Positions 37,187-46,372 of a stretch of DNA of 53,000 bases are shown one piece after another. A model generated the notes under the pieces. It made no database searches. It was not told the origin of the DNA and saw nothing but the letters and a program-made list of their open reading frames with translations. Numbering within the stretch: position 1 is the stretch's first letter; each line of letters opens with the position of its first letter. The stretch is from Cyanobacterium stanieri LEGE 03274 (GTDB taxonomy: Bacteria > Cyanobacteriota > Cyanobacteriia > Cyanobacteriales > Cyanobacteriaceae). The position numbers and the translations under genes are program-made. The stretch spans positions 1 to 53,000 of the forward strand of contig NZ_JADEWC010000025.1 of NCBI RefSeq assembly GCF_015207825.1, read 5' to 3'.

Positions 37187-38476
37187 CTATAGACTGTTGA
37201 CATTACCCATAAATAAAATAGTGCCTGTTTCCTCATCCTGAATTGCATAAAAGAAAGGACGATTTACCACCATTTCAAAATTATCAAGAGGTAAAGAAGT
37301 AACCCGAATACCAATAGAAGTAACTGCGGCTGCTTCCGTGCCTTCCTCATTAACATCAATAAAAGTTTTATGTTTTACTTGATCAATTAATATAGGTTCA
37401 TCAGTTAAATTACTAAAATCAGCCTGATTAGTAAAAGCCTTATTGATACCCAACTTCTGTAAAACATTATTTAAAGAAATATCATATTCTATACTAAATC
37501 TTGGCAAACGAATCGTACCGTCTTGACGACGCAAATTAGCAGTCCATTCCTGCCATATTTCCCCGTTTAAATTTTCCATCACCCCATCCAAACTAGAATC
37601 CTCTTGAGGTAAAACCACATACATAGCCAATTTTTCAGACTCCCCATAGGGCAAACGAATCATTTCTACATCATCATTTTCCAAATAAGCAAAACTACCC
37701 TCCCGACTCATCAAAGGATGTTGGATAACCTCCCCATTAGACTGGGTAAAATTCATCTCTTGGGTTAATTCGGGATTAAAGGCTTGTTGCCATTCACCCT
37801 TAAAATAAATAGCATTAATCAAAAATAAAACATCTTCAGGGGAAATAGAATCGACAATAGTAGTAATTTTTTCCTCAGTGGCATCACTCACCCATTTATT
37901 AATAATATCCACCGCATCAGGGCTATCAAAATCTAAGGCTGATACTTCACTTTGATAATATTCCCTATTTTGGCTCAAAAAATTGGGTTTAATGGGAAAA
38001 CCCTCACGAATCCAAAGAGAATTGTTAATAGAAAGGGTACTTTCTTGGTTATTTTGTAATAAATCTTGTAAAGTTTTATACTGTCTATTAATTTCAGGAA
38101 GAATAATATTTTCTAACTCTAAAACTCGTCTGATTTCCTCTCTGGTTTCAGCATTTGCACCATTATTTAACAAATTTAAAGCAATAGAAACACTAGGGGC
38201 AGAAATAAAAATATTCTCATCTTCGTCTTCCATCCTCACCGCAGAAAATAACTTAAAAGCAAAGTCACGATTAGCATTAACTATTCTCTCATCTAACAAA
38301 TTAGTTTCAGAATTACTCATCTCAGAATTATCTTTTTCGGCATATACCGCATTGTTAGTGGTAAAAATTTTATCTAAACTAGGATTAATAGCAACAAAAC
38401 TAGCTGTTAATAGTAAAAGAGTTGCCAAGAATATTTTGCTTTGATTATTATTTAGCATTTGATTTTTTGTAGTCAA
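37187..38476 (-). CDS. Serpin-family protease inhibitor, membrane-anchored or exported
   Basis: Protein of 429 aa with an N-terminal hydrophobic segment (about residues 14-31) that serves as signal or anchor. A serpin fold follows, shown by FISAPSVSIALNLLNNGA, VLFLINAIYFKGEWQQAF and FIDVNEEGTEAAAVTS. The reactive-centre-loop hinge GTEAAAV from Gly379 fits the inhibitory consensus. Counting from it places P1-P1' at Thr393-Ser394, with NRPFFYAIQDEETGTILFMG closing the fold. Target proteases are unknown. It is convergent with wecB at zero distance. Confidence 0.93.
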   Translation of the reverse strand: MTTKNQMLNNNQSKIFLATLLLLTASFVAINPSLDKIFTTNNAVYAEKDNSEMSNSETNLLDERIVNANRDFAFKLFSAVRMEDEDENIFISAPSVSIALNLLNNGANAETREEIRRVLELENIILPEINRQYKTLQDLLQNNQESTLSINNSLWIREGFPIKPNFLSQNREYYQSEVSALDFDSPDAVDIINKWVSDATEEKITTIVDSISPEDVLFLINAIYFKGEWQQAFNPELTQEMNFTQSNGEVIQHPLMSREGSFAYLENDDVEMIRLPYGESEKLAMYVVLPQEDSSLDGVMENLNGEIWQEWTANLRRQDGTIRLPRFSIEYDISLNNVLQKLGINKAFTNQADFSNLTDEPILIDQVKHKTFIDVNEEGTEAAAVTSIGIRVTSLPLDNFEMVVNRPFFYAIQDEETGTILFMGNVNSL

Positions 38477-38626
38477 TTATTATTTATAATAGGGGTTAAT
38501 AGTTGAAAACTAAAATAATTTTAATAATCTAATTAGATCCTATAATAACCACTTTAACTTAGACTAATTAATTATAGATTTAGTTCCCAATAACCACAGT
38601 ATTTGTTATAATTGACCATTGGACAT
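38477..38626. other. Intergenic region upstream of the serpin and tRNA genes
   Basis: AT-rich divergent promoter region. TTTGTTATAATTG at about 38602-38614 offers a -10-like TATAAT about a dozen bases before the tRNA. Confidence 0.45.
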
Positions 38627-38713
38627 GGAGAGGTGGCAGAGTGGTTGAATGCGACAGTCTCGAAAATTGTTAAGGGGTAACACCCTTCGGGGGTTCGAAT
38701 CCCCCCCTCTCCG
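38627..38713 (+). tRNA. tRNA-Ser (anticodon CGA)
   Basis: Cloverleaf of 87 bases. The acceptor GGAGAGG pairs with CCTCTCC, with discriminator G. The anticodon loop CTCGAAA at 38659-38665 gives anticodon CGA (38661-38663), reading UCG. The long variable arm (AAGGGGTAACACCCTT region) is typical of serine tRNAs. The T arm is GGGGG-TTCGAAT-CCCCC. No CCA is encoded. Confidence 0.96.
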
Positions 38714-38809
38714 TTTGTTTATGGCTCAATAGACTTTGGATTAAGTCCGCCATTGGTAAATTGGTTATCATGATATGTATTGGCTCTAATTTTATCAAAG
38801 GAGATATTT

Positions 38810-39046
38810 ATGGCTTTAGCTTTGACCAATGAAAATGTCGAACAAGTTTTAGATGATTTACGTCCCTACTTAATGGCCGATGGTGGTAATGTTGAGTTGG
38901 TAGAAATTGATGGTCCAACGGTAAAACTAAGACTACAAGGGGCTTGTGGTTCTTGCCCTAGCTCTGCCATGACTTTAAGAATGGGTATTGAACGTCGTTT
39001 AAGGGAATACATTCCTGAAATAGCCGAAGTGGAACAAGTTTTATAG
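38810..39046 (+). CDS. nfu: NifU C-terminal-domain (Nfu-type) Fe-S scaffold protein
   Basis: Protein of 78 aa consisting of a single Nfu domain: [21 protein letters not shown], then CGSCPSS with the CxxC that binds an Fe-S cluster, then [15 protein letters not shown]. In cyanobacteria such short NifU-like proteins deliver clusters, for example to photosystem I. The start at 38810 is chosen because AAAGGAG lies eight bases upstream. A TTG thirty bases earlier is in frame but unlikely. It lies downstream of tRNA-Ser on the same strand. Confidence 0.93.
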   Translation: MALALTNENVEQVLDDLRPYLMADGGNVELVEIDGPTVKLRLQGACGSCPSSAMTLRMGIERRLREYIPEIAEVEQVL

Positions 39047-39108
39047 TTTTACTCATTTTCGTACTCTTGTCTTAGTGGATGAGAGTATTTTTCTTTTGGT
39101 TATTTATA
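39047..39108. other. Short spacer downstream of nfu
   Basis: About 60 bases with GTACTCTTGTCTTAGTGGAT and then GAGAGTATTTTTCTTTT. An imperfect hairpin (ACTCTTG..., GAGAGTA) followed by a T-rich run may terminate nfu. Confidence 0.35.
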
Positions 39109-39362
39109 ATTTCAGGTTCGGAAAATTTGTTATAAATAATCTAAGTTTGGGATAAGATTTATAGTCTTGTAAAGGCGTGAATAATTGACAATTGACAATT
39201 GACAATGAATAATTGAACTATTTTACTCTTACTCCCCATCCCCCATACTCCTCATCTCCCATACTCCCCATCTCCTGCAACCTGTACTGGTGTACCATGC
39301 TACGTCCCTAGCACCTGAAACCTCACTCTAATTTGTAAGTGATCAAAGGGACTCGATATAAC
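39109..39362 (+). repeat. Composite MITE-like element with inserted repeat R2, copy G
   Basis: The left end TTTCAGGTTCGGAAAATT and right end CTCTAATTTGTAAGTGATCA followed by AAGGGACTCGATATA match the ends of copies C and E. The centre (39144-39310) is repeat R2, an inverted near-copy of 29541-29718, with TTGACAATTGACAATTGACA heptamers and CCCCATACTCC-type units. The right end overlaps the stop of the DUF3326 gene and encodes its last residues. Confidence 0.75.
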
Positions 39363-40401
39363 ACCAATTATGAGCGGTATCGGAGGTTAATCCTTGAAAG
39401 TGAATTCCTGCTTTGTGGGCAACCATAACACCGATCGCCTCCAGGTATGATTTAACCCGAATAGGTTTGATAGCAAGGGGTTCGGGCGGTACTTTTATGA
39501 TGGTTTCGTTATCTTCGACGACGATGATTTTGGTATGGGAATGGGCAAAACTTAGGGTAGCACTACCCCCACAGGCATGGTGGGGAATTATTAAAGCATC
39601 TATGTCATCGGCCCATAAACTGTGGCTATTTCTATCTTGAGTAAATTGGGGTGCTTTGTTTAAACCCACTAAAACACAGGGTAAAAAAGTATATCCCAAT
39701 TCTTCGGCGGCAGCCCGTGGTGAAATATTGGTATCTAAAGGTAAAGGAGAAAGGGCGGGGGCATGGGCGCAAGGGATTTGAAATTCCCTCACCAACAAAT
39801 GGGAAATAACAGCTTCAGCCCCAGCGAGCGCATCTACACCGCTACCATGACGATAATCGTTGAGGGCTTGGGAATCACTATCATCAGGAAATCTGGCTAC
39901 CACGGCGATCGCACTTATGCCCTGTGCCACTAATTTTTGTCCTGCCCTCAATAAACTATCAGGATTACCAATAGTACCCCAACTAGCTCCACTATCAGCG
40001 ATTCTTAACTGCACATTCAGGGGGGCATCGGTGACGATATAATCTCTGACATTAACCCCCACCGTTGCCCGTAAGCCATCCATGGCTTGGAGATGACGAT
40101 AATATAACTCCGGTTCGATATTTTGATCAAAAATTACACCAATTTTATTTTGATGCACCGATTTTAAACCCCATTCCCCCCCAGCAAACTTATCAAGGGC
40201 ATAACCTTCCACATAATCAATATTTTCCTTTGCCCAATATAAACTTGCTCCATTCATCACATTAGGATGGGTGATGAGGCGATCGCACACTTCTCCCATA
40301 GCCCTCGCCACAGGTAAAGCATCCCCCGCATAACCACCAATGGAAGCACCCACCCCCGTGGGTACAATTAACACAGCACAATAAGGTTTCTTGTAGAGCA
40401 T
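39343..40401 (-). CDS. DUF3326-domain protein
   Basis: Protein of 352 aa matching the cyanobacterial/plastid-lineage DUF3326 family: VLIVPTGVGASIGGYAGDALP at the start, ITHPNVMNGASLYWA, YVEGYALDKFAGGEWGL and the late motif LIIPHHACGGSATLSFAH. Function unknown. No signal peptide or membrane helix. The C-terminal codons after Trp-Cys (YIESL and stop) are read from the end of a MITE-like element, so the original C-terminus was probably replaced. It stands alone. Confidence 0.85.
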   Translation of the reverse strand: MLYKKPYCAVLIVPTGVGASIGGYAGDALPVARAMGEVCDRLITHPNVMNGASLYWAKENIDYVEGYALDKFAGGEWGLKSVHQNKIGVIFDQNIEPELYYRHLQAMDGLRATVGVNVRDYIVTDAPLNVQLRIADSGASWGTIGNPDSLLRAGQKLVAQGISAIAVVARFPDDSDSQALNDYRHGSGVDALAGAEAVISHLLVREFQIPCAHAPALSPLPLDTNISPRAAAEELGYTFLPCVLVGLNKAPQFTQDRNSHSLWADDIDALIIPHHACGGSATLSFAHSHTKIIVVEDNETIIKVPPEPLAIKPIRVKSYLEAIGVMVAHKAGIHFQGLTSDTAHNWCYIESL

Positions 40402-40678
40402 ATAACCAGTATCAAAAATTGATTAAAATTCAATAAAAAGAAAAGAAATAACAAACAAAATTACGGCATTGCACGGGTTATGGTATGAAATATAATTGAA
40501 TTACACTAAACATTTACCAAAACATTATCACTGTTGCCTATTCCCCGTTCCCTGTTCCCTTAAATAACAAATCAGCAACGCCAAAATAACTAATTAGGGC
40601 TTTTTCATGTTTATTGCCTATTCAGCAAACCTTAGTTATCAATGGTTTAACCCTAACACCTCTGCCACCATTTAATTT
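40402..40678. other. Intergenic region between DUF3326 and the 58-aa gene
   Basis: Contains the short tandem-like TATTCCCCGTTCCCTGTTCCC (about 40538-40560) and AAATCAGCAACGCCAAAATA (about 40568-40587), a sequence almost repeated at 15818 after phoH. No ORF supported. Confidence 0.4.
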
Positions 40679-40855
40679 TTATTTCCCTTTAGTGACAATG
40701 GCTTCCACATGGGCTTTTTCCCCTTCCTTATCCACTTTAGTCACCGCCCAACGTAACGGATTGCCCTCCTCATTTAACTTTGTCTCTACCTCCTTTTTAA
40801 AGGTCAAAGGATTCTCTTTTAAATCAACTTCTGCAGTAATAAAATGAGTAGTCAT
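40679..40855 (-). CDS. Small conserved-looking hypothetical protein
   Basis: A 58-aa ORF (MTTHFITAEVDLKENPLTFK...) with a clearly protein-like composition and alternating pattern: a beta-like FITAEVDL, a lysine/glutamate-rich helix LTFKKEVETKLNEEG, then PLRWAVTKVDKEGEKAHVEAIVT. It resembles short cyanobacterial hypothetical proteins with an LRWA(V/I)TKVD core, from memory. No signal peptide and no Cys. Codon use resembles its neighbours. It stands between DUF3326 and phhB with no partner. Confidence 0.65.
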   Translation of the reverse strand: MTTHFITAEVDLKENPLTFKKEVETKLNEEGNPLRWAVTKVDKEGEKAHVEAIVTKGK

Positions 40856-41060
40856 AATCTATTAAATAGGTAAATTTTCTAGTCTAACCATAGCATTATA
40901 TTAACCAAATTCTACCCAAAAATCTTTAGTCTAAAAGGCTTTAGCTTATCTTATAAAAATAACATCTTCCATGAGCAATCCCATCACCTTGGGGGAATTA
41001 CCGAAAAGAAAGCAAAAAAAAATGAGCTAAGATCAAACAAACAAAACACTAGAAAACAAT

Positions 41061-41339
41061 ATGTTATTGAACCAACAACAAATCCAACAAAAACTAGAGA
41101 ATTTCCAAGATTGGAACGTAGAAGGAAAAAACTTAGTCAAAACTTTCCAATTTGATGACTTTCTAAAGGCGATCGACTTTGTCAACCAATTAGTAGCCCC
41201 CGCAGAATCCGCAGGACACCATCCAGATATATCAATATCCTATAACAAAGTCACCATAAACCTTACCAGCCATGACCAAGGGGGTATCACAGAGAAAGAC
41301 TTTGACCTAGCCCAAAAAATCAACCAAATATTCACCTAA
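41061..41339 (+). CDS. phhB: Pterin-4a-carbinolamine dehydratase
   Basis: Protein of 92 aa that dehydrates 4a-hydroxytetrahydropterin. The family signature is AGHHPDISISYNKVTINLTSHD with the catalytic His pair at about residues 53-54. GGITEKDFDLAQKIN closes the domain. The full single-domain length is normal. No aromatic amino-acid hydroxylase is in the window, so in this organism it may serve molybdopterin or pterin turnover. Confidence 0.93.
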   Translation: MLLNQQQIQQKLENFQDWNVEGKNLVKTFQFDDFLKAIDFVNQLVAPAESAGHHPDISISYNKVTINLTSHDQGGITEKDFDLAQKINQIFT

Positions 41340-41350
41340 GAGACTTTCAA

Positions 41351-41758
41351 TTACTCCGTCAATTCAGAATCTTCTTCCCCTCCGATGCCCTCAGACTGCC
41401 TTAAAAAAGCCTGAAAACAATCATCATCATTAATGATATGCTTAAAAGCCCCCCTCATCAACTCCAAACTGTCGGCATCATCCCCAATATTCTCCGTCAA
41501 CATTAAACCCACCATCAAAGATAAAAACTCCTCGGACTCCTCCCCATCATATTTTTCCGTCGCCTCTAGGGCAAACTGTTCCAACATTTCAGGATCATCC
41601 ATACTTCCCGTAGTCAACAAAGACTTACACATATAACCCCCCATCAAATAACCTACATCTTCAGCATTGATAGTAGTGGTTACATCCTCATTTGCCCTCA
41701 CCGAAGCAGAAGGAAAAATCAACAAAAATGAAGTGATTAATAAACTAAAATATTTCAT
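41351..41758 (-). CDS. Exported hypothetical protein
   Basis: Protein of 135 aa with an N-terminal signal peptide (about residues 1-22, FSLLITSFLLIFPSASVRA). The acidic mature part has two cysteines (MCKSLL and DDCFQAF), probably forming a disulfide. The tail is very acidic (EGIGGEEDSELTE). No known domain is recognised. It converges on phhB with 11 bases between stops and is divergent from the antiporter gene. Confidence 0.65.
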   Translation of the reverse strand: MKYFSLLITSFLLIFPSASVRANEDVTTTINAEDVGYLMGGYMCKSLLTTGSMDDPEMLEQFALEATEKYDGEESEEFLSLMVGLMLTENIGDDADSLELMRGAFKHIINDDDCFQAFLRQSEGIGGEEDSELTE

Positions 41759-41942
41759 TGCAACAGATAATAAGTGTCATAATTAATCATAATTGATTTA
41801 GTAAAAATTGAATTAAAAACCTTAGTATATATGACATATTAGAAATATTAAACACCCATAGATAAAAATAAATGGAAACTCCTTGTGATATTCTAAAGAG
41901 AATATAAAGTAAAAATTTTTGCGGGTGAAAGTATAAAAATTT

Positions 41943-43292
41943 ATGTCTTGGTTTTATCCTATTTTTGCAACAGAAACAGAAACCGCAGAACCATCCTTGG
42001 TTTTAGCAGGAGTTTTACTAAGTTTAGTCATCATCTATTTTGCTAGTAAAGTAGGTGGCGAAATTTGTTCGAGAATAAATCTTCCCGCCGTACTAGGAGA
42101 ATTAGTGGGAGGGGTTGTCATTGGGATTTCCGCCCTCAAATTTCTCGTCTTTCCCGAAGGAGGCATGGAAGCCACCGATTCTCTGATTATTCAATTTCTT
42201 CAATCCACCGCTAATTTAACCCCCGGGGGAACAGAATTAGTATTTGAGAGCATGAGTGAAGTTATCTCTGTTTTAGCAGAACTAGGGGTAATCATTCTCT
42301 TATTTGAAATCGGCTTGGAATCAGATTTAAAAGAATTAATTAGAGTAGGCCCTTCGGCCGCCATTGTTGCTGTGGTGGGGGTAGTTGCTCCCTTTGTGAT
42401 GGGAACGGCTGGTTTAGTGTTTCTTTTTGGTTTACCCGTAATTCCTTCAGTATTTGCAGGGGCTGCCCTGACTGCCACGAGTATTGGGATTACAGCGAAG
42501 GTATTAGCCGAGTTGGGTAAATTAAGTTCCACCGAAGGACAAATTATCATTGGTGCGGCAGTGTTAGATGATATTTTGGGCATTATCGTTTTAGCGGTGG
42601 TGGGTAGTCTGGTTAAAACTGGGGAAGTTCAAGTTAGTCAAATTATTATCCTTATTGTTAGTGCTGGTGCTTTTCTTATCGGCACTATTTTAATTGGTAG
42701 ATTAATTTCTCCTTTCCTAGTGAGTTTGGTTAATCAAATGAAAACTAGAGGACAGGTTTTAGTTACGGGGATAATTTTCGCCTTTGTCTTGGCCTATGTG
42801 GCAAATATCATTCAATTAGAAGGAATTTTAGGCGCTTTTGCTGCGGGGTTAGTATTGGCTGAGACAGAAAAGAGAAAGGAATTAGAGGAACAAATTATTC
42901 CCGTGGCGGATTTGTTTGTACCAATTTTCTTTGTGTGTGTGGGTGCAAGAACTGATTTGGGGGTTTTAAATCCTGCTATTCCTAGTAATCGTGAGGGTTT
43001 AATTATCGCTTCATTTTTGATCATTGTTGCCATTGTCGGTAAGGTGATTACTGGTTTTACGGTGTGGGGTAAACCGGAGATTAATAAACTTGCTATTGGG
43101 GTAGGTATGGTACCTAGGGGAGAAGTGGGTTTAGTGTTTGCGGGGGTAGGTTCTGCTAGTGGTGCTTTGTCTCCTGCCACTGAGGCGGCTATTATTGTGA
43201 TGGTAATTGCTACTACTTTTGTTGCTCCTCCTCTACTCAAGGCGGTATTTAAGGATGAACCTGAAAAGGTTATAGAATCAGAAGCGAATTAA
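41943..43292 (+). CDS. CPA2-family Na+(K+)/H+ antiporter
   Basis: Polytopic antiporter of 449 aa with about twelve to thirteen membrane helices. It shows the CPA2 features GELVGGVVIGI, FEIGLESDL, GAALTATSIGITAKVLAELG and the ion-binding Asp pair in AVLDDILGIIVLAV. No C-terminal TrkA-N or USP regulatory domain follows. Size and type resemble NhaS3, the essential Na+/H+ antiporter of Synechocystis, but I cannot fix orthology. The PRC-barrel gene follows in the same direction after 187 bases. Confidence 0.9.
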   Translation: MSWFYPIFATETETAEPSLVLAGVLLSLVIIYFASKVGGEICSRINLPAVLGELVGGVVIGISALKFLVFPEGGMEATDSLIIQFLQSTANLTPGGTELVFESMSEVISVLAELGVIILLFEIGLESDLKELIRVGPSAAIVAVVGVVAPFVMGTAGLVFLFGLPVIPSVFAGAALTATSIGITAKVLAELGKLSSTEGQIIIGAAVLDDILGIIVLAVVGSLVKTGEVQVSQIIILIVSAGAFLIGTILIGRLISPFLVSLVNQMKTRGQVLVTGIIFAFVLAYVANIIQLEGILGAFAAGLVLAETEKRKELEEQIIPVADLFVPIFFVCVGARTDLGVLNPAIPSNREGLIIASFLIIVAIVGKVITGFTVWGKPEINKLAIGVGMVPRGEVGLVFAGVGSASGALSPATEAAIIVMVIATTFVAPPLLKAVFKDEPEKVIESEAN

Positions 43293-43479
43293 GATCTTTT
43301 ACAATATAAAGATAAGGTTACTTAGGGAAGGATGGTTAATTTTTAGCCTCAAAACTGCCCTAAGTTTCTTTTATCTTTTGTTTTCTGCTATTTTGTTAAT
43401 TTTGAGTTATTATCATAGCACTAGCAGTGAGTAAGGGTTTTTAAGATAAATTTAGTTCGTATTCTATATATAAATTATT

Positions 43480-44436
43480 ATGGCAAGTGAACAAAGTCGT
43501 TTACGCAATGAGTTTTTAAATACTCAGGTAATTACTCGAAGCACGGGTAAAAGACTAGGAGTAATCAAGGAAGTTTTAGTAGATGTTGATCGCCGTGAGG
43601 TGGTTGCTTTTGGTTTGCGGGATAATATGTTGGCATTATCTGGCATTCCTAAGTATATGTATATTGATAGTGTCTCTCAAACGGGAGATGTGGTGTTGGT
43701 AGAGAGTGAAGATGCGATCGAAGATATTGATATAGAACTTTATAGTCCTCTAATTAACTGTGAGGTAGTAACGGAAACTGGTGAACCGTTAGGAAAAGTG
43801 CGAGATTTTCAGTTTAACCAAGAAACGGGGGAGGTTGACTCTTTAACTATAGCTACTTTAGGTTATCCCCAAATTCCTGATCAATTAATTAGCACCTATG
43901 AATTATCCGTTGATGAAATAGTTAGTAGTGGGCCTAATCGTATTATTGTTTTTGAAGGGGCGGAAGAACGTATTACACAAATTACCGTAGGAGTTTTAGA
44001 ACGTTTGGGTATTGGTCGTCCTCCTTGGGAAAAGGATGATGATGATATGTATTATGCCCCTACTACTCCCCCAGAAAATCAGTTACCAACGGGAATGCCT
44101 GTGCGGCCTGTAGCTCCTCCCATTAAAAGTCAACCTCCTGTACGCGAAGATAATTGGGAAGATGATAAGTGGGAAGAAGTTGCCCCTGTAAATCCTCCCG
44201 TGCGTCGTCAACGTTCTGCCCCTTTATATGAGGAGGAGTTTGAAGGGGATAATTGGGGAGAAGATAGATTAGAAAGACCTTCCCCTAGTCGTTATGAACC
44301 TTCTACGAGTCAGGTGGATAGTTATAATGCTGAGTTGATGGAGGAGGATGTTTGGGATGATGAGGATGATTATCGTCCCCAAAAGGTTAATATTCCTCAA
44401 AAACAGAAGATGCCTGAATATGAGGAGGAGTATTAA
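43480..44436 (+). CDS. PRC-barrel-domain protein with acidic disordered tail
   Basis: Protein of 318 aa. Two PRC-barrel units lie at about residues 10-85 (VITRSTGKRLGVIKEVLVDVD) and 88-165 (NCEVVTETGEPLGKVRDFQFN). The rest (about 190-318) is a proline- and acidic-rich, probably disordered tail with repeated WEDDKWEE/DNWGED/DVWDDEDD patches. Such PRC-barrel proteins are conserved in cyanobacteria; a role in photosynthetic-membrane organisation is only suspected. A 77-base gap separates it from ilvC. Confidence 0.85.
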   Translation: MASEQSRLRNEFLNTQVITRSTGKRLGVIKEVLVDVDRREVVAFGLRDNMLALSGIPKYMYIDSVSQTGDVVLVESEDAIEDIDIELYSPLINCEVVTETGEPLGKVRDFQFNQETGEVDSLTIATLGYPQIPDQLISTYELSVDEIVSSGPNRIIVFEGAEERITQITVGVLERLGIGRPPWEKDDDDMYYAPTTPPENQLPTGMPVRPVAPPIKSQPPVREDNWEDDKWEEVAPVNPPVRRQRSAPLYEEEFEGDNWGEDRLERPSPSRYEPSTSQVDSYNAELMEEDVWDDEDDYRPQKVNIPQKQKMPEYEEEY

Positions 44437-44501
44437 ATCAATAAATCGCAGTTAATAGGCTATGATATAAGATTGCTTACTAAATTTTAATTTTATATTG
44501 A

Positions 44502-45506
<1,005 letters not shown>

Positions 45507-45513
45507 TTAATCT

Positions 45514-45548
45514 TCCCCCTCTCCTGATAGGTGAGGGGATTTTTTTTG
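45514..45548 (+). terminator. Rho-independent terminator of ilvC
   Basis: CCCCTC (45516-45521) pairs with GAGGGG (45533-45538), followed by a run of eight T, seven bases after the ilvC stop. Confidence 0.85.
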
Positions 45549-45550
45549 AT

Positions 45551-45574
45551 AAAAAAGGGGGCACATAGCCCCTG
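45551..45574 (-). terminator. Rho-independent terminator of psbV
   Basis: On the minus strand, GGGGC-TATGT-GCCCC is followed by CTTTTTT. It lies about 35 bases after the psbV stop and next to the opposing ilvC terminator. Confidence 0.75.
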
Positions 45575-45606
45575 GAAAGCCTAAAAGAGTAAAACTGATG
45601 GGAGAA

Positions 45607-46095
45607 TTACGGTTCGATTAAGGTACGTTTACCCCATTTTGGATCTGCTTGGGTTTGAATTAAGATGTAACCTGCGATCGCCTCTAGGTCGTCATCGGTA
45701 TAGTTTCTCATTTCTGACCAAATATCAGATCTTTCGGTATTCATGTGTAAGAGGGAAAGATCATCTTCACCGTCATAGGTGGTGGGATATTTCATGTAGT
45801 CCACAAGGGCTAAAACGTTATCCCTAGCAGGAATAGCATTGGAAAGAGCTTCGATGCTTAAACCAACGTTGGGGTTAGTTTTGGTTTTACCTTGAATATG
45901 ACACTGAGTACAACTGGCTACAAATAATTTAGAACCTAATTGGGCTTCTTGGTTACTGAGGGTAATAAAATCTCCTTGATCATTTAAAGGAACGGTGCGA
46001 AGTTCTTCGCTTAAACTGAGTGCATTTGCCGTGCCAGTGAAAGACTGCCACATTAAAAACATCCCAGCTAGAATTATTAAAAAAAATCTTTTCAT
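45607..46095 (-). CDS. psbV: Photosystem II cytochrome c550
   Basis: Lumenal heme protein that stabilises the oxygen-evolving Mn cluster. Residues 1-26 or so are a signal peptide ending GTANA, with mature protein from LSLSEELRTVPLN. The heme motif is CTQCH. The downstream KTNPNVGLSIEALSNAIPARDN, YMKYPTTYDGEDD and axial-His segment LLHMN are typical of PsbV. The C-terminus (DPKWGKRTLIEP) lacks the GGGKIYY ending I expect, so a PsbV2-like or diverged form is possible. The ATG at 46095 is preferred to a TTG nine bases upstream. Divergent from chlI. Confidence 0.92.
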   Translation of the reverse strand: MKRFFLIILAGMFLMWQSFTGTANALSLSEELRTVPLNDQGDFITLSNQEAQLGSKLFVASCTQCHIQGKTKTNPNVGLSIEALSNAIPARDNVLALVDYMKYPTTYDGEDDLSLLHMNTERSDIWSEMRNYTDDDLEAIAGYILIQTQADPKWGKRTLIEP

Positions 46096-46281
46096 AATTG
46101 GCAAACTAATATTTTTTTGTATTTTCTTGGGATTTAAAAGATTATACGTTACCTATTTTCCCTTAAAATAGGTTCTTATTTTGCCCTTTATTGTAAACTT
46201 TTGTTAATATATAGGTTTTTTCTAGTTTTTAACAACCGTTGCTTTCAAGGGGCAAATTTTTTGATCTTAATTGTTATTTTC

Positions 46282-46310
46282 TTGACGGTGATCTAAGAAA
46301 CACATACTAT
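46282..46310 (+). promoter_or_regulatory. Likely promoter of chlI
   Basis: TTGACG at 46282-46287 and TACTAT at 46305-46310 are spaced by 17 bases, about 60 bases before the chlI ATG. Confidence 0.55.
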
Positions 46311-46372
46311 AAAAAGGTTATCCTTAATTACATACATAAAAAATTAGAATATCTCAATAAATTTAAACACCT

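Noticed and set aside
37983-38444. A 153-codon plus-strand frame opposite the serpin
   Set aside because: Antisense to a well-supported gene, no family features, no ribosome site.
38627-39362. Integration site at tRNA-Ser (genomic island)
   Set aside because: Downstream genes (nfu, DUF3326) are core cyanobacterial genes; there is no integrase and no repeated tRNA 3' end nearby.
42812-43240. A 142-codon minus-strand frame opposite the antiporter
   Set aside because: Composition is that of a reversed membrane-protein gene (Ile/Pro/Thr/Ala-rich); no homology pattern.
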